A stretch of DNA of 64,000 nucleotides from Palsa-504 sp963767565 (GTDB lineage: Bacteria; Actinomycetota; Actinomycetes; Streptosporangiales; Streptosporangiaceae), in contig CAVYEG010000023.1 of the NCBI GenBank assembly GCA_963767565.1, positions 60,498 to 124,497 of the forward strand, written 5' to 3'. The translations under genes and the position numbers were made by a program. Positions 1 to 8,211 of this stretch are shown one piece after another (position 1 is the first letter of the stretch; the number at the start of each line of letters is the position of its first letter). The notes under the pieces were generated by a model, which did no database searches, was not told where the DNA came from, and saw nothing but the letters and a program-made list of their open reading frames with translations.

Positions 1-1
1 G

Positions 2-370
2 ACCGAAGCGTTCGAGCTGTCCCCGGTACACAGCACGCTGCACGTAGTGGGCGATGGCGAGCAGGCGATGCGCTTCCTTCGCCGGACCGGAGAGTTCACC
101 GGCGCGCCCAGGCCCGCCCTGATCCTGCTAGATCTCAACATGCCGCGCCGTAACGGCCTGGAGGTGCTGGCTGACCTGAAGACCGCCCCTGACCTGCTGA
201 CCATTCCCGTGATCATATTCACCACCTCGCAGGCGGAGACGGACATCACGGCCAGCTACCAGTTGCACGCCAACGCCTACATCACCAAGCCGGTGAGCCT
301 CGATCTTTTCACTGAGGCGATCCGGCAGGTCAATGACTTCTTCCTCACTCTCGTGCAGCTTCCCAGCTGA
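2..370 (+). CDS. Response regulator receiver protein, C-terminal part (5' end outside window)
   Basis: The reading frame is already open at base 2 and ends at 370, giving 122 visible residues; the true start lies upstream. It is a stand-alone CheY-like receiver of the Rcp1 type, which normally takes phosphate from a sensor kinase without a DNA-binding output domain. Visible conserved points are the phospho-acceptor Asp in LLDLNMP (visible residue 44), the switch Thr/Ser in IIFTTSQ and the Lys in AYITKPV. The protein ends shortly after the last receiver helix, so no output domain follows. Rcp1-like receivers are usually encoded beside a phytochrome-type or hybrid histidine kinase, which would lie to the left of the window. 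Family certain, partner unknown. Confidence 0.9.
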   Translation, partial: TEAFELSPVHSTLHVVGDGEQAMRFLRRTGEFTGAPRPALILLDLNMPRRNGLEVLADLKTAPDLLTIPVIIFTTSQAETDITASYQLHANAYITKPVSLDLFTEAIRQVNDFFLTLVQLPS

Positions 371-568
371 GGATTGAAAGCGCCGCCGGCCGCATGCCGG
401 GCCTCCACGATTGCCGTTTGGGACGCTCTGCGAGGCTAGGACGGCCATCTGCCCATGACGGACATCTCAGCCTGCTGGGCGACGCCAGCGGTCGATAAGA
501 GCGCGTTCGGACAGGTCCGCCAGGCATGGCCAGCCCTTCGACTCGGTCTGCCCGCTGCCGGTCGCCGG

Positions 569-1507
569 TCAGCTAGTCGCGGCCTGTCCGGTGGGGTCCA
601 TGGGGGGCGCGGGGTGTCGTAGCTGCTGGCCGGCCTGCTCTTCGAGCAGCGCGACGCCCAGCAGTTCTCCGTCCGCCGGACCGTAGCGCCGGACCGCTCG
701 CCGGTAGACATCGGCGACCGTCTCGGACAGCTGGAACGGGACCCCGAGGGCGCGGGCTAGTTCGGTGACGGTCTGGAGTTCTTCGTAGCAGCGGTCCAGG
801 CCGAAGCTGCGCATGAAGTCGCCGGCGAACAGTGCGTCCAGGTCATGGCGGATGAACCGGGAGCCGGCCGCGCTTCGAGCCAGCGTCTCGCGCACGACGC
901 CCAGATCCAGTCCCGCCGCCCGGCCGAGCAAGAGCGCCTCCGCGGTGGCGACCGCCTGTCCGAACCACAGCAGGTTAACAAGCAGCTTGACGGTATATCC
1001 GGCCCCGTACCCGCCGACATGAACGACCCGGCCGGGGCCGCCCAGGATCTCGAGCAGGTCTCGCTGCCGCGCGAAGACCTCAGCGTTTCCTCCGACCAGA
1101 ACCTGCAAGGTTCCCTGCGCGGCGTCGGCGGCGCTCCCGCCGACTGGTGCTTCCAGTACGTGCACGCCACGCGCGAGCAACGTTTGCTGGATCCCGGTCA
1201 TGGCGGCCGGTGAATTGCTGGTCATGTCGATCCAGGTCGTGCCGGGCCGAAGTACGTCTAGTACGCCACCTGGGCCGAGCATCAGTTTCCGGACCTCGCC
1301 GGGGCCCGGCAGCACGGTGATCAGGACATCTGATTCCGCGGCAAGCCGTGCTGCCGGGGCGACCCACTGTGCTCCGCACCGGGCGGCCGCCTCCGCCGCC
1401 TCGGGACGCTGATCGCCCGCCCGGACCCGGTAGCCGGCCCGGACCAAGTTCGCGCAGATGGGAACACCCATCCGGCCCAGTCCTATCAGCCCGACCACGG
1501 GTATCAC
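569..1507 (-). CDS. NAD(P)-dependent oxidoreductase, 3-hydroxyisobutyrate dehydrogenase family
   Basis: A 312-residue beta-hydroxyacid dehydrogenase. The N-terminal Rossmann motif GLIGLGRMG (about residues 7-15) binds NAD(P). The family substrate signature APVGGSAADAAQG sits near residues 140-152, and the catalytic Lys is in AGYTVKLLVN near residue 195. Length and order fit 3-hydroxyisobutyrate, tartronate-semialdehyde or 6-phosphogluconate-like dehydrogenases; the substrate cannot be read from sequence. It is a single gene. A SigB-like promoter (-35 at 1575-1578, -10 at 1554-1559) lies 47 bases upstream. The 198 bases between this gene's end and the response regulator hold no convincing gene. 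Confidence 0.85.
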   Translation of the reverse strand: MIPVVGLIGLGRMGVPICANLVRAGYRVRAGDQRPEAAEAAARCGAQWVAPAARLAAESDVLITVLPGPGEVRKLMLGPGGVLDVLRPGTTWIDMTSNSPAAMTGIQQTLLARGVHVLEAPVGGSAADAAQGTLQVLVGGNAEVFARQRDLLEILGGPGRVVHVGGYGAGYTVKLLVNLLWFGQAVATAEALLLGRAAGLDLGVVRETLARSAAGSRFIRHDLDALFAGDFMRSFGLDRCYEELQTVTELARALGVPFQLSETVADVYRRAVRRYGPADGELLGVALLEEQAGQQLRHPAPPMDPTGQAATS

Positions 1508-1553
1508 CGGCGGCCCTGCTCAGGGCAGGAAATCAGCTGCATGGCGCACCCAG

Positions 1554-1578
1554 CTTCCCGCGGCCGGCCCGGTTAAAC
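1554..1578 (-). promoter_or_regulatory. SigB/SigF-like promoter before the 3-hydroxyisobutyrate-dehydrogenase-like gene
   Basis: GTTT (1578-1575), 15 bases, GGGAAG (1559-1554) on the minus strand, 47 bases before the start at 1507. It shares spacing and sequence with the other copies in the window; the -10 carries A instead of T in position 4. Confidence 0.4.
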
Positions 1579-1653
1579 CGCCATCTCGCCATCCCAGGGG
1601 TACGGCGTCCCGGCCCGCTCCTGAAAGCTGCGGGCCGGGACCAGCCGGACATC

Positions 1654-2058
1654 TCAGCTCGTTTGGTCCGCCGGGGAATCCTCGGTAACTGTCCCCTGCG
1701 GATCGACGCCGGTAAAGGAGCGCGACGTGGATCCGCCGGCCGGCCGCTGGGACTGGCCCTGCGGCGGAAGGTCGTACCGGCCGGGCTCCTTGCCCTCGTC
1801 CTTGACGACGTCCTCACCGCGCTGGGTGATGCTCTCGCCCACATGGCCGCCGGTCATATCCGGGCCCTGTATTGCCGCGCCGGTGGCGGCCTCCTGAGTG
1901 TCGTTGGCCTCCCATTCCTTCTGGCTCGCCTCGGTGACCCGCTCCTTGGCCTCACCTGTGCCCGGAGCGTCCGGAGCCCAGCCATGAGTGTTCTCATCCA
2001 CCGTGCCCGGCACGTAATCCTCGTACCTCTCGCTTCCCGGCTGCTGCTTGTCAGCCAT
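1654..2058 (-). CDS. Small hydrophilic protein of unknown function
   Basis: A 134-residue, highly polar protein (MADKQQPGSERYEDY...) with many Glu, Asp, Gln and Gly and no membrane segment or recognised domain. It looks intrinsically disordered, like many actinobacterial stress-associated proteins. The start at 2058 is chosen because GGAGGG lies about ten bases upstream; an ATG at 2088 in the same frame lacks this. A SigB-like promoter lies at 2134-2158. It resembles in composition the acidic small proteins encoded at 7302-7592 and 7793-8188. Function unknown. Confidence 0.7.
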   Translation of the reverse strand: MADKQQPGSERYEDYVPGTVDENTHGWAPDAPGTGEAKERVTEASQKEWEANDTQEAATGAAIQGPDMTGGHVGESITQRGEDVVKDEGKEPGRYDLPPQGQSQRPAGGSTSRSFTGVDPQGTVTEDSPADQTS

Positions 2059-2133
2059 GCGTGTCACATCCCTCCAGATGCACCCCACATATGCGCCGAG
2101 CCTTGCCGCCCGGACACAAGTGTCCGCGCCCCT

Positions 2134-2158
2134 CTGTCCCGCTGCGGCCCGGCTAAAC
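2134..2158 (-). promoter_or_regulatory. SigB/SigF-like promoter before the 134-residue hydrophilic protein
   Basis: GTTT (2158-2155), 15 bases, GGACAG (2139-2134) on the minus strand, 76 bases before the start at 2058. Confidence 0.45.
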
Positions 2159-2242
2159 GCCGGGCCAGCTCATGCCCGCGCACCCGGCCAGCCAGGACGA
2201 GATCAGGGTCCGGCGCCGCGTATCGTCGGAACGACACGTCAT

Positions 2243-3232
2243 TCAGGATGACCCTGCGGTTTCCTTCACCGCGGTGATCAGCTCCGGCGCGGCTGCGAAG
2301 AACCGGTCCTGTTCCGGCTCGGTGCCGCCGATCTGGACCAGGGCGAGGTCGGTGAAGCCGGCCTTGAAGAACGCCCCGGCCGCCCCGGCCACCGCGTCCA
2401 CGGAATCGCCGCAGGGAATCGAGCCGGCCACGTCCTCGGGCCGGACGAAGCCGGTGGCGCCAGCGAAGGCCGCCGTGCCCGGAAGTTCCGCGTTGACCTT
2501 CCAGCCGCCGCCGAACCAGCGGAACTGCTCGTGCGCCCGCCGGATGCACTCCTCCCGGTCCGGGCCCCAGCAGATCGGCATCTGGCCGACCTTGCGCGCG
2601 GGCCGCCCGGCGCCGGAGGCAGCGTCCCACCACCCGGCCAGGGAGCCGTCCGGCTCGACCCCGATCATCACCTCGGCCAGCGGCGCGAACAGCTCACACG
2701 ACTGCCGCCCGGACACCGCGACGCCCAGCGGCACCGGACGGTCCGGCAGGTCCCAGATCCTGGCCGCGTCGACCCGGAAATGAGCACCCTCGAAGTTGAC
2801 GTACCCGCCGTCCAGCAGGGCCCGGATGATGCGTACCGCCTCGGCGAGCATCTCCTGGCGCCGGTCCGCATCCGGCCAGCCTGTCCCGATCACGTGCTCG
2901 TTGAGGCTCTCCCCGGCGCCCAGCCCAAGAGTGAACCGGTTGTCGCTCAGCAGCGCCAGGGTCGCCGCCTGCTGGGCCACCACGGCCGGGTGATACCGCA
3001 TCGTCGGGCAGATGACGTAGGTCATCAGCTCCGCCCGCCCGGTCACCTGCGCCACCGCGCCCAGCGTCACCCAGGCGTTGGGCGCGTGACCCTGCTCATC
3101 CAGCCATGGGAAATAGTGATCACTGCTGACCAGCAGGTCGAAGCCGGCGTCTTCGGCTCGTGCCGCCCACCGCACCAGGTCCTTCGGGCCGGCCTGCTCC
3201 GTCATCAGCGTGTAGCCCACCTTCGCCACCAC
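2243..3232 (-). CDS. F420-dependent LLM-class oxidoreductase, F420-glucose-6-phosphate-dehydrogenase-like family
   Basis: A 329-residue luciferase-like (LLM) TIM-barrel enzyme expected to use cofactor F420. The N-terminus (VGYTLMTEQAGPKDLV), the SSDHYFPWLDEQGHAPNAW block near residues 36-53, and LGLGAGESLNEHV near residues 103-115 are typical of the F420-dependent glucose-6-phosphate dehydrogenase-like family. The family reduces or oxidises diverse substrates with F420, and the substrate here is unknown. A paralogue lies at 13656-14615 and shares these blocks (SDHFHPWLDEQGQAGYVW, LGVGTGEALNEHV). The gene stands alone. A weak SigB-like promoter is at 3273-3296. The 244 bases to larC (3233-3476) contain only that motif and no convincing gene. 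Confidence 0.88.
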   Translation of the reverse strand: MVAKVGYTLMTEQAGPKDLVRWAARAEDAGFDLLVSSDHYFPWLDEQGHAPNAWVTLGAVAQVTGRAELMTYVICPTMRYHPAVVAQQAATLALLSDNRFTLGLGAGESLNEHVIGTGWPDADRRQEMLAEAVRIIRALLDGGYVNFEGAHFRVDAARIWDLPDRPVPLGVAVSGRQSCELFAPLAEVMIGVEPDGSLAGWWDAASGAGRPARKVGQMPICWGPDREECIRRAHEQFRWFGGGWKVNAELPGTAAFAGATGFVRPEDVAGSIPCGDSVDAVAGAAGAFFKAGFTDLALVQIGGTEPEQDRFFAAAPELITAVKETAGSS

Positions 3233-3272
3233 AGATCCTCCGTGTCGTCGCCTCTACCAGCAGCGACCAGTG

Positions 3273-3296
3273 CTGCCCCGCCCGCCGCGATTTAAC
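3273..3296 (-). promoter_or_regulatory. Possible SigB/SigF-like promoter before the F420 oxidoreductase at 3232
   Basis: GTTA (3296-3293), 14 bases, GGGCAG (3278-3273) on the minus strand, 40 bases before the start. The -35 is degenerate, as in the copy before yihY. Confidence 0.35.
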
Positions 3297-3476
3297 CGGG
3301 CCGTCACGGTCCTGCATAGGCATTACCTTCTCGGCGATGTCAGAGCCGCAGCAGAGCCTGGCGCAGGCCAGTCTCGGACTGGCGGCGCCACGCCGGGCTC
3401 CTCCCGCTGCCGCCGGTCTTCTCGCCGCTGGCGCACGCCGTCGGCCACCGATGCTACGGCGGATCCAGGCCGCTGA

Positions 3477-4754
3477 TCAGTCGTTGCCCTTAGCGGCGGT
3501 GTGACCGCAGGCTGCTGCCTGGGCGCGGTACCGTGCGACGGCGGCCTCGCAGACGGCCCGCACCGGCCAGCCCAGGGCCCGGGCGGCGGCTTCGGCCTCG
3601 GCCAGCTCTGCCGTGGCCGTTCCGAGGCCCGCGACGCCATCTGTGGTGTCGGCCACCTTGACCGTAACGACCTGGCTGCTGCCCGGCGGTCCCACATGCA
3701 CCTGCACCGATGTCCGGGAGGCGGTCAGCCGGTTCATCCGGGACCAGCGGACGCCGAGCGTCCCGGTGTGGGCGAAAATCGCGGCGGCCACGGCGCGTCG
3801 GACCGGTTCGGCGCACAGGGCGGTGAGGACCTGCCCCGGGCGGCCGTGCCGGCCGATGATCGGGGTACACCAGCAGTCCCAGGCGCCGGCGGCCCGGACC
3901 GCCTGAAGCACCGAAGGCCACAGCCGGGGGTCGAGGTCGTCGACTGTGCTCTCGACGACGGTCACGTCGCCCTCGTGCAGGTCCGGTTCCGCGCCGGGCA
4001 CCCCGACGACCACCCGGGTGATGTTGGGCCGGTCCGGGGTGTCCCGGCCACCGGCGCCGGTTCCCACCGCGCGCACCGTCATGGCCGGGAAGCCGCCCGC
4101 TACGGCCGCCGCGGCGAGCAGGGCCGCACCGGTCGGAGTGGTGCGCTCACCGGTCAGGTCGCCGCCGGCCACGTCTCCGCTGGCCAAGTTCAGGCCGGCC
4201 GCGGCGGCGATCCGGAGGACGGCGGGAGCCGGCACCGGAAGGCGGCCGTGCCGGCTGGTGACCCATCCGCTTCCGGCGGCCAGGGCCGAGCAGCACACCA
4301 CCGCGCCGGGCTGCAGCAGTCCGAGATCGTCCAGTGCGGCCGCCGATCCCACCACGTCGGCCAGTGAGTCGAACGCACCCACCTCGTGGAAGTGCACGTC
4401 TTCGGGTGGCTCGCCGTGCACCGCCCCCTCCGCCTCGGCCAGCAGCCGGAAGACCCTGGCCGCGAGACGCTTCCCGGCCGGGCGGAGGTCACTGCCGCCG
4501 ACGTGGCCCAGCACGTCGGCGAGGTGCCGCTGGCGGTCGTCCGCCGTCGGCGTGGTGATCACGGCCCGCAGGCACGCGAGGCCGCCCCGGCGGGCGGCCT
4601 CGGTCCGCAGCCCGAGACCGGGCACGCCGAGTGAGGCAATGGCTCCGTGTACCCGTTCCACGTCGGCGCCCGCATCGAGCAGGGCGGCCAGCAGCATGTC
4701 GCCCGCTACGCCCGCGGTCGCATCGATGTAGGCGGCACCCGGCCGGCCCGTCAC
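3477..4754 (-). CDS. larC: Nickel pincer cofactor biosynthesis protein LarC
   Basis: LarC is the CTP-dependent nickel insertase that finishes the nickel-pincer nucleotide cofactor of lactate racemase-type enzymes. This copy is 425 residues. It begins with the family block AAYIDATAGVAGDMLLAALLDAGAD, carries the His/Glu-rich putative metal site EDVHFHEVGAFDSLADVVG, and has the C-terminal domain with VESTVDDLDPRLWP. The GTG start at 4754 is chosen because it overlaps the larB stop in a GTGA tetranucleotide; an open extension further upstream only reads larB out of frame. It is the last gene of larE-larB-larC. In lactobacilli LarC needs a programmed frameshift between two parts; here it is a single continuous frame. 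Confidence 0.92.
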   Translation of the reverse strand: MTGRPGAAYIDATAGVAGDMLLAALLDAGADVERVHGAIASLGVPGLGLRTEAARRGGLACLRAVITTPTADDRQRHLADVLGHVGGSDLRPAGKRLAARVFRLLAEAEGAVHGEPPEDVHFHEVGAFDSLADVVGSAAALDDLGLLQPGAVVCCSALAAGSGWVTSRHGRLPVPAPAVLRIAAAAGLNLASGDVAGGDLTGERTTPTGAALLAAAAVAGGFPAMTVRAVGTGAGGRDTPDRPNITRVVVGVPGAEPDLHEGDVTVVESTVDDLDPRLWPSVLQAVRAAGAWDCWCTPIIGRHGRPGQVLTALCAEPVRRAVAAAIFAHTGTLGVRWSRMNRLTASRTSVQVHVGPPGSSQVVTVKVADTTDGVAGLGTATAELAEAEAAARALGWPVRAVCEAAVARYRAQAAACGHTAAKGND

Positions 4755-5488
4755 TGGTGCACCGTTCCTCGGTGAACCGCGCGGATGATCTTGGCCGCGT
4801 GCGCGGCCGCCCCGAACCCGTTGTCGATGTTGACCACGACCAGACCCGGGCTGCACGAGGCGAGCATGCTGGCCGCGGCGGCCAGGCCGCCCGCCGCGAC
4901 GCCGTAGCCGACACTGGTCGGCACGCCGACGACCGGCGCGCTGACCAGCCCGGCGACCACGCTCGGCAGGGCACCGTCCATCCCGGCCACGACCACTACG
5001 CACTCGGCGGCGCGCAGGTCGTCGAGCCGGGACAGCAGCCGCCCGAGCCCGGCCACGCCCACGTCGGCGAGGACATCCGCGCGGACGCCCAGCACGGCCA
5101 GCGTCGCCGCACATTCCCGGGCCACGTTCAGGTCCGTGGTGCCGGCCGTCACGACCAGCACGTTGCCGCGCGCGGGCGGCAAGGTCCCGACGGCGACCGT
5201 TCCGGCCACCTGATCGGCGTGTACGGCATCGCCAGGGAAACGGGCGGCCGCCCCGTTCAGGACGTCGGCGGAGCAGCGCGTGGCCAGGGCCGGTGCCTCG
5301 GGATCACGGGCCCGCAACTCGGCCAGCAGCGTGAAGATCTGCTCGGATGTCTTGCCTTCGCCGAATACCACTTCCGGTACGCCGGTCCGCCGCCGACGAT
5401 CCACGTCCAGCACGGCGAAGTCGCCCAGCGGGACGCCCGCCGCCCCCGCCTCCGTTCCGGGCGGCATACCGTGACCCTCAGCCGACAT
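4751..5488 (-). CDS. larB: Nickel pincer cofactor biosynthesis protein LarB
   Basis: LarB carboxylates and hydrolyses nicotinic acid adenine dinucleotide to the dicarboxylated mononucleotide that starts nickel-pincer cofactor synthesis. The protein has 245 residues. The N-terminal part is VPLGDFAVLDVDRRRRTG. The PurE-like C-terminal domain contains VTAGTTDLNVARECA, DVGVAGLGRLL and VAGMDGALPSVVAGLVSAPV, a fold shared with AIR carboxylase. The start overlaps the end of larE by 11 bases, and the stop overlaps the larC start in GTGA, so translation is probably coupled. Confidence 0.92.
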   Translation of the reverse strand: MSAEGHGMPPGTEAGAAGVPLGDFAVLDVDRRRRTGVPEVVFGEGKTSEQIFTLLAELRARDPEAPALATRCSADVLNGAAARFPGDAVHADQVAGTVAVGTLPPARGNVLVVTAGTTDLNVARECAATLAVLGVRADVLADVGVAGLGRLLSRLDDLRAAECVVVVAGMDGALPSVVAGLVSAPVVGVPTSVGYGVAAGGLAAAASMLASCSPGLVVVNIDNGFGAAAHAAKIIRAVHRGTVHQ

Positions 5489-6308
5489 GCCTGACCGGCG
5501 TGATGTCGAGGTTCAGCGAGCCGGACCGCAACGGCCGCTCGTCGATCTCCGCGCGCTGGTATCCAGCCGCCCGGACACAGGCCAGCACCGCCGCATGCTC
5601 GTCCGGGTCCGCCGCCCGCGGCAGGTCCGCCGCGCCGAGCTGGACCCGGCCAAGGTCGCCGAAATGCCGCACCCGCAGTTCGCGGTAGCCGCGCCGCTTC
5701 AGGCTCAGCTCGGCCCGGTCTACCTGTGACAGCACATCGGCGCTGACCGGGGTGCCGTAAGGCAGCCGCGAGGCCAGGCAGGGCGACGCGGGCTTGTCCG
5801 CGCTCGGCACCCCCAGGCGCTGCGCCAGCGCCCGCACCTGGTCCTTCCCCACGGACGCCTCCAGCAGGGGATGCCGGACGCCGTGCTCGGCCGCGGCGCA
5901 CAGCCCGGGGCGCCAGTCACCCGTGTCGTCGGCGTTGGCGCCGGACAGCACGGCGGCGAATCCGCGGCGCCGGGCCAGCACGGCCAGCCGGTCGTACAAC
6001 TCGGATTTGCAGTAGTAGCAGCGGAAGCGGTCGTTGCGCCGGTAGTCCTCGCGCTCCAGCTCGGCCGTGCTGATCAGCTCGTGCCGGACGCCTACGGCCC
6101 GGGCCACCGACCGGGCGCCATCCAGCTCGCCGGACGCCAGCGCCGGCGAGACGGCGGTGACGGCGAGGGCATGTTCCCCGAGCGCCCGCGCGGCCAGCGC
6201 AGCGACCAGGGAGGAATCCACCCCGCCCGAGAACGCGATCAGGGCGCTGCCCAATCCGGCCATACGCTCGGTCAGCTGGCCGGCCAGCGCGTCAAGCTCA
6301 CCAGCCAC
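5478..6308 (-). CDS. larE: ATP-dependent sulfur transferase LarE
   Basis: LarE adenylates and sulfurates the carboxylated pyridinium mononucleotide during nickel-pincer synthesis. The 276-residue protein has the PP-loop SGGVDSS at residues 27-33 and the family block RCYYCKSELYDRL near residues 96-108. Cys177 lies in SPCLASRLPYG, the position of the sacrificial cysteine (Cys176) of Lactiplantibacillus LarE, which suggests a sulfur-sacrificing rather than Fe-S-cluster-dependent type. The start is GTG at 6308. It opens the larE-larB-larC operon, divergent from the aldo/keto reductase at 6391. No larA or nickel transporter is in the window, so the client enzyme must be elsewhere. Confidence 0.92.
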   Translation of the reverse strand: MAGELDALAGQLTERMAGLGSALIAFSGGVDSSLVAALAARALGEHALAVTAVSPALASGELDGARSVARAVGVRHELISTAELEREDYRRNDRFRCYYCKSELYDRLAVLARRRGFAAVLSGANADDTGDWRPGLCAAAEHGVRHPLLEASVGKDQVRALAQRLGVPSADKPASPCLASRLPYGTPVSADVLSQVDRAELSLKRRGYRELRVRHFGDLGRVQLGAADLPRAADPDEHAAVLACVRAAGYQRAEIDERPLRSGSLNLDITPVRHVG

Positions 6309-6342
6309 GCACGCCCGTCCTCTCTCATCTCACCCGGGCCCG

Positions 6343-6358
6343 TATGATTCGGACTATA
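6343..6358. promoter_or_regulatory. Possible divergent -10 elements between larE and the aldo/keto reductase
   Basis: The 82-base divergent gap holds an unusually AT-rich spot: TATGAT (6343-6348, plus strand) and TATAGT (6358-6353, minus strand). These could be -10 hexamers for the aldo/keto reductase and the lar operon. No clear -35 was identified. Confidence 0.3.
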
Positions 6359-6390
6359 CGCTCCGGGCGCTCGGCACTTCGGGAGGTCTC

Positions 6391-7251
6391 GTGCCCATCG
6401 AACAGGCAGAGTTCGGCCGCACCGGCCACCAGAGCAGCCGCGTGATCTTCGGCGGGGCGGCTCTCGCCCACGTCTCCCAGCGGGTCGCCGACGAGACCCT
6501 GGACCTGCTGCTCGCCCACGGGGTGAACCATCTGGACGTGGCCTCGGACTACGGCGAGGCGGAGGTGCGCATCCGGCCGTGGCTGCAGCGCGAACCGGGC
6601 CGGTTCTTCCTGGCCACCAAAGGCGACGAGCGCACCGCAGCCGAGGCCCGCGAGGAGATACACCGGTCCTTGGACCGGCTCGGCGTCGACCACGTCGACC
6701 TCTGGCAGCTGCACTCCCTGGCCGATCCGATCGAGTGGGACATCGCGCTGAGTCCTGGCGGGGCGATCGAGGCCGCCATCGAAGCCCGCGAGCAGGGCCT
6801 CATCCGCCGGATCGGGGTGACCGGCCACGGCAGCCAGATCGCCGCCACGCACCGCCGCAGCCTCGAGCGGTTCGACTTCGACTCGGTGCTGCTCCCCTAC
6901 AACTTCGTCACCATGCAGAACTCGTACTACGCCGATAACTTCAACGCCCTGTACCAGACCTGCCGCGAGCGGCACGTCGCGGTGCAGACGATCAAGTCGA
7001 TCGCGCTGCGCCCCTGGGCAGGCCGGCCGCACACCCGGGCGACCTGGTACGAGCCGCTCGAGCAGCAGGACGACATCGATCGCGCCGTGTGGTGGGCGAT
7101 GGGGCGGCCCGGGACCTTCCTGTGCAGCGCGGGGGACGTGGACTTGCTGCCGAAAGTGCTCGATGCGGCCAGCCGGTTCACCAGTGCGCCGGACGACGCG
7201 GCGATGGGCGCGCTGGCCGACCGGACGCAGGCCGATCCGCTGTTCGTCTGA
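6391..7251 (+). CDS. Aldo/keto reductase
   Basis: A 286-residue NADP(H)-dependent aldo/keto reductase-like protein. The family features visible are FGRTGHQSSRVIFGGAAL at the start, the catalytic Asp/Tyr pair in HLDVASDYGEAE (about residues 51-62), the Lys in FLATKGDE, and DHVDLWQLH. The GTG start at 6391 is supported by GGGAGG five bases upstream; longer frames reach back into larE antisense and are unlikely. It is divergent to the nickel-cofactor operon. Substrate unknown. Confidence 0.88.
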   Translation: MPIEQAEFGRTGHQSSRVIFGGAALAHVSQRVADETLDLLLAHGVNHLDVASDYGEAEVRIRPWLQREPGRFFLATKGDERTAAEAREEIHRSLDRLGVDHVDLWQLHSLADPIEWDIALSPGGAIEAAIEAREQGLIRRIGVTGHGSQIAATHRRSLERFDFDSVLLPYNFVTMQNSYYADNFNALYQTCRERHVAVQTIKSIALRPWAGRPHTRATWYEPLEQQDDIDRAVWWAMGRPGTFLCSAGDVDLLPKVLDAASRFTSAPDDAAMGALADRTQADPLFV

Positions 7252-7301
7252 ACCGCTGGCAATCCGGCTCAGCTCTCCTCCTGCGTACCGAGGACAAGTA
7301 T

Positions 7302-7592
7302 TCAGCTGCTGCGCGTGTCCTCGTGACTGGCCTGGTCCGGTGGGCTGCCCTGCTCGTCGGCCAGGCCCGCCCCGCGGTCTTCTAGCGGGGCGCCGATATC
7401 CCAGGCCGAACCCTCGACGGCGGGCAGGCCCCCGATGATCGGTACGACCGAGCCATCATCGCCGGCCGCCTCGCCGCTTTGCGTGAGATACCCGGGATCG
7501 CCGGCGGGCTGGGAAGTGCCCGGCTCTTGCTGCCGCGACAGGGCCGGCTCTTCCTCGGGCGGCGTCGATCCGGTCGGATCGTTCTCGGTCAT
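7302..7592 (-). CDS. Small acidic protein of unknown function
   Basis: A 96-residue Glu/Pro/Gly-rich protein (MTENDPTGSTPPEEE...) without recognised domain or membrane segment. The start at 7592 is preferred because AGGAG is nine bases upstream; ATG at 7601 would sit directly on that ribosome site. A SigB-like promoter lies at 7652-7676. The gene is divergent from the similar-looking small protein at 7793. Function unknown. Confidence 0.55.
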   Translation of the reverse strand: MTENDPTGSTPPEEEPALSRQQEPGTSQPAGDPGYLTQSGEAAGDDGSVVPIIGGLPAVEGSAWDIGAPLEDRGAGLADEQGSPPDQASHEDTRSS

Positions 7593-7651
7593 GTTGGCCA
7601 TCTCCTCGGGCGAGCACTTTTTACGCTCCGGCGCACAAGCATTGACCAAGC

Positions 7652-7676
7652 CTGCCCCGCAGGGACAGGACAACAC
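7652..7676 (-). promoter_or_regulatory. SigB/SigF-like promoter before the 96-residue acidic protein
   Basis: GTGT (7676-7673), 15 bases, GGGCAG (7657-7652) on the minus strand, about 60 bases before the start at 7592. Confidence 0.45.
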
Positions 7677-7723
7677 CGCGGTCCCGCCTGCATCTGTAAA
7701 ATCCGGAACAAATTGCCGAAGCC

Positions 7724-7748
7724 GTTTGGTCTCGGCGGACCCGGGCAT
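7724..7748 (+). promoter_or_regulatory. SigB/SigF-like promoter before the gene at 7793
   Basis: GTTT (7724-7727), 15 bases, GGGCAT (7743-7748), 45 bases before the start. With the minus-strand copy at 7652-7676 it makes a divergent pair. Confidence 0.5.
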
Positions 7749-7792
7749 GGGGCCGGTTCGGATCGAACCACACCCAAACCCGGGAGCATGCC

Positions 7793-8188
7793 ATGACCAG
7801 TCCTGATAAGACTCATCACGTTGAGGTCAAGGAGGATGGGCAGACGGTCGCCGCGGCCGAGGTGACGACGTTGGATGATGCCGCCGGGACCGTGCGGGCC
7901 TCGCTGCTGCCCTCATCCGGGCCTGCGCCGCCTGGCAGCCGGGCCGGCCTGGTCGATGCGGTGATGGATCTGCCCGAGGTGCAAGCCAGCTCGCGGCTGG
8001 AGGCCACCGTTCCGCTCGGCGACGCCGGCTCGCTGCAGCGGCTGCGGGAGCGGACCGAGGACACGGTTACCCGCCCGGCCGGCTCGACCGCTCTGGTGGA
8101 TGCGGACATACCGGCCGCCCACCCGGCGGACCCCGGCCAGGAGCCTGGCGGCGGCCAGGAGCCTGACGGTCCGGCGTCCGCCTCGTGA
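7793..8188 (+). CDS. Small hydrophilic protein of unknown function
   Basis: A 131-residue protein. The N-terminal half (VEVKEDGQTVAAAEVTTLDDAAG) looks foldable, with a beta-rich appearance, followed by an acidic Pro/Gly-rich tail that ends GGGQEPDGPASAS. ATG at 7793 has GGGAG seven bases upstream. A SigB-like promoter precedes it, and the DUF72 gene starts 23 bases after it, so the two are probably one transcript. No family recognised. Confidence 0.65.
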   Translation: MTSPDKTHHVEVKEDGQTVAAAEVTTLDDAAGTVRASLLPSSGPAPPGSRAGLVDAVMDLPEVQASSRLEATVPLGDAGSLQRLRERTEDTVTRPAGSTALVDADIPAAHPADPGQEPGGGQEPDGPASAS

Positions 8189-8211
8189 CCACTCCTTGGT
8201 GACAGGCTCCG

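Noticed and set aside
4755..5114. N-terminal extension of LarC
   Set aside because: The extra 120 codons read larB out of frame and have low-complexity composition; homology starts at GTG 4754.
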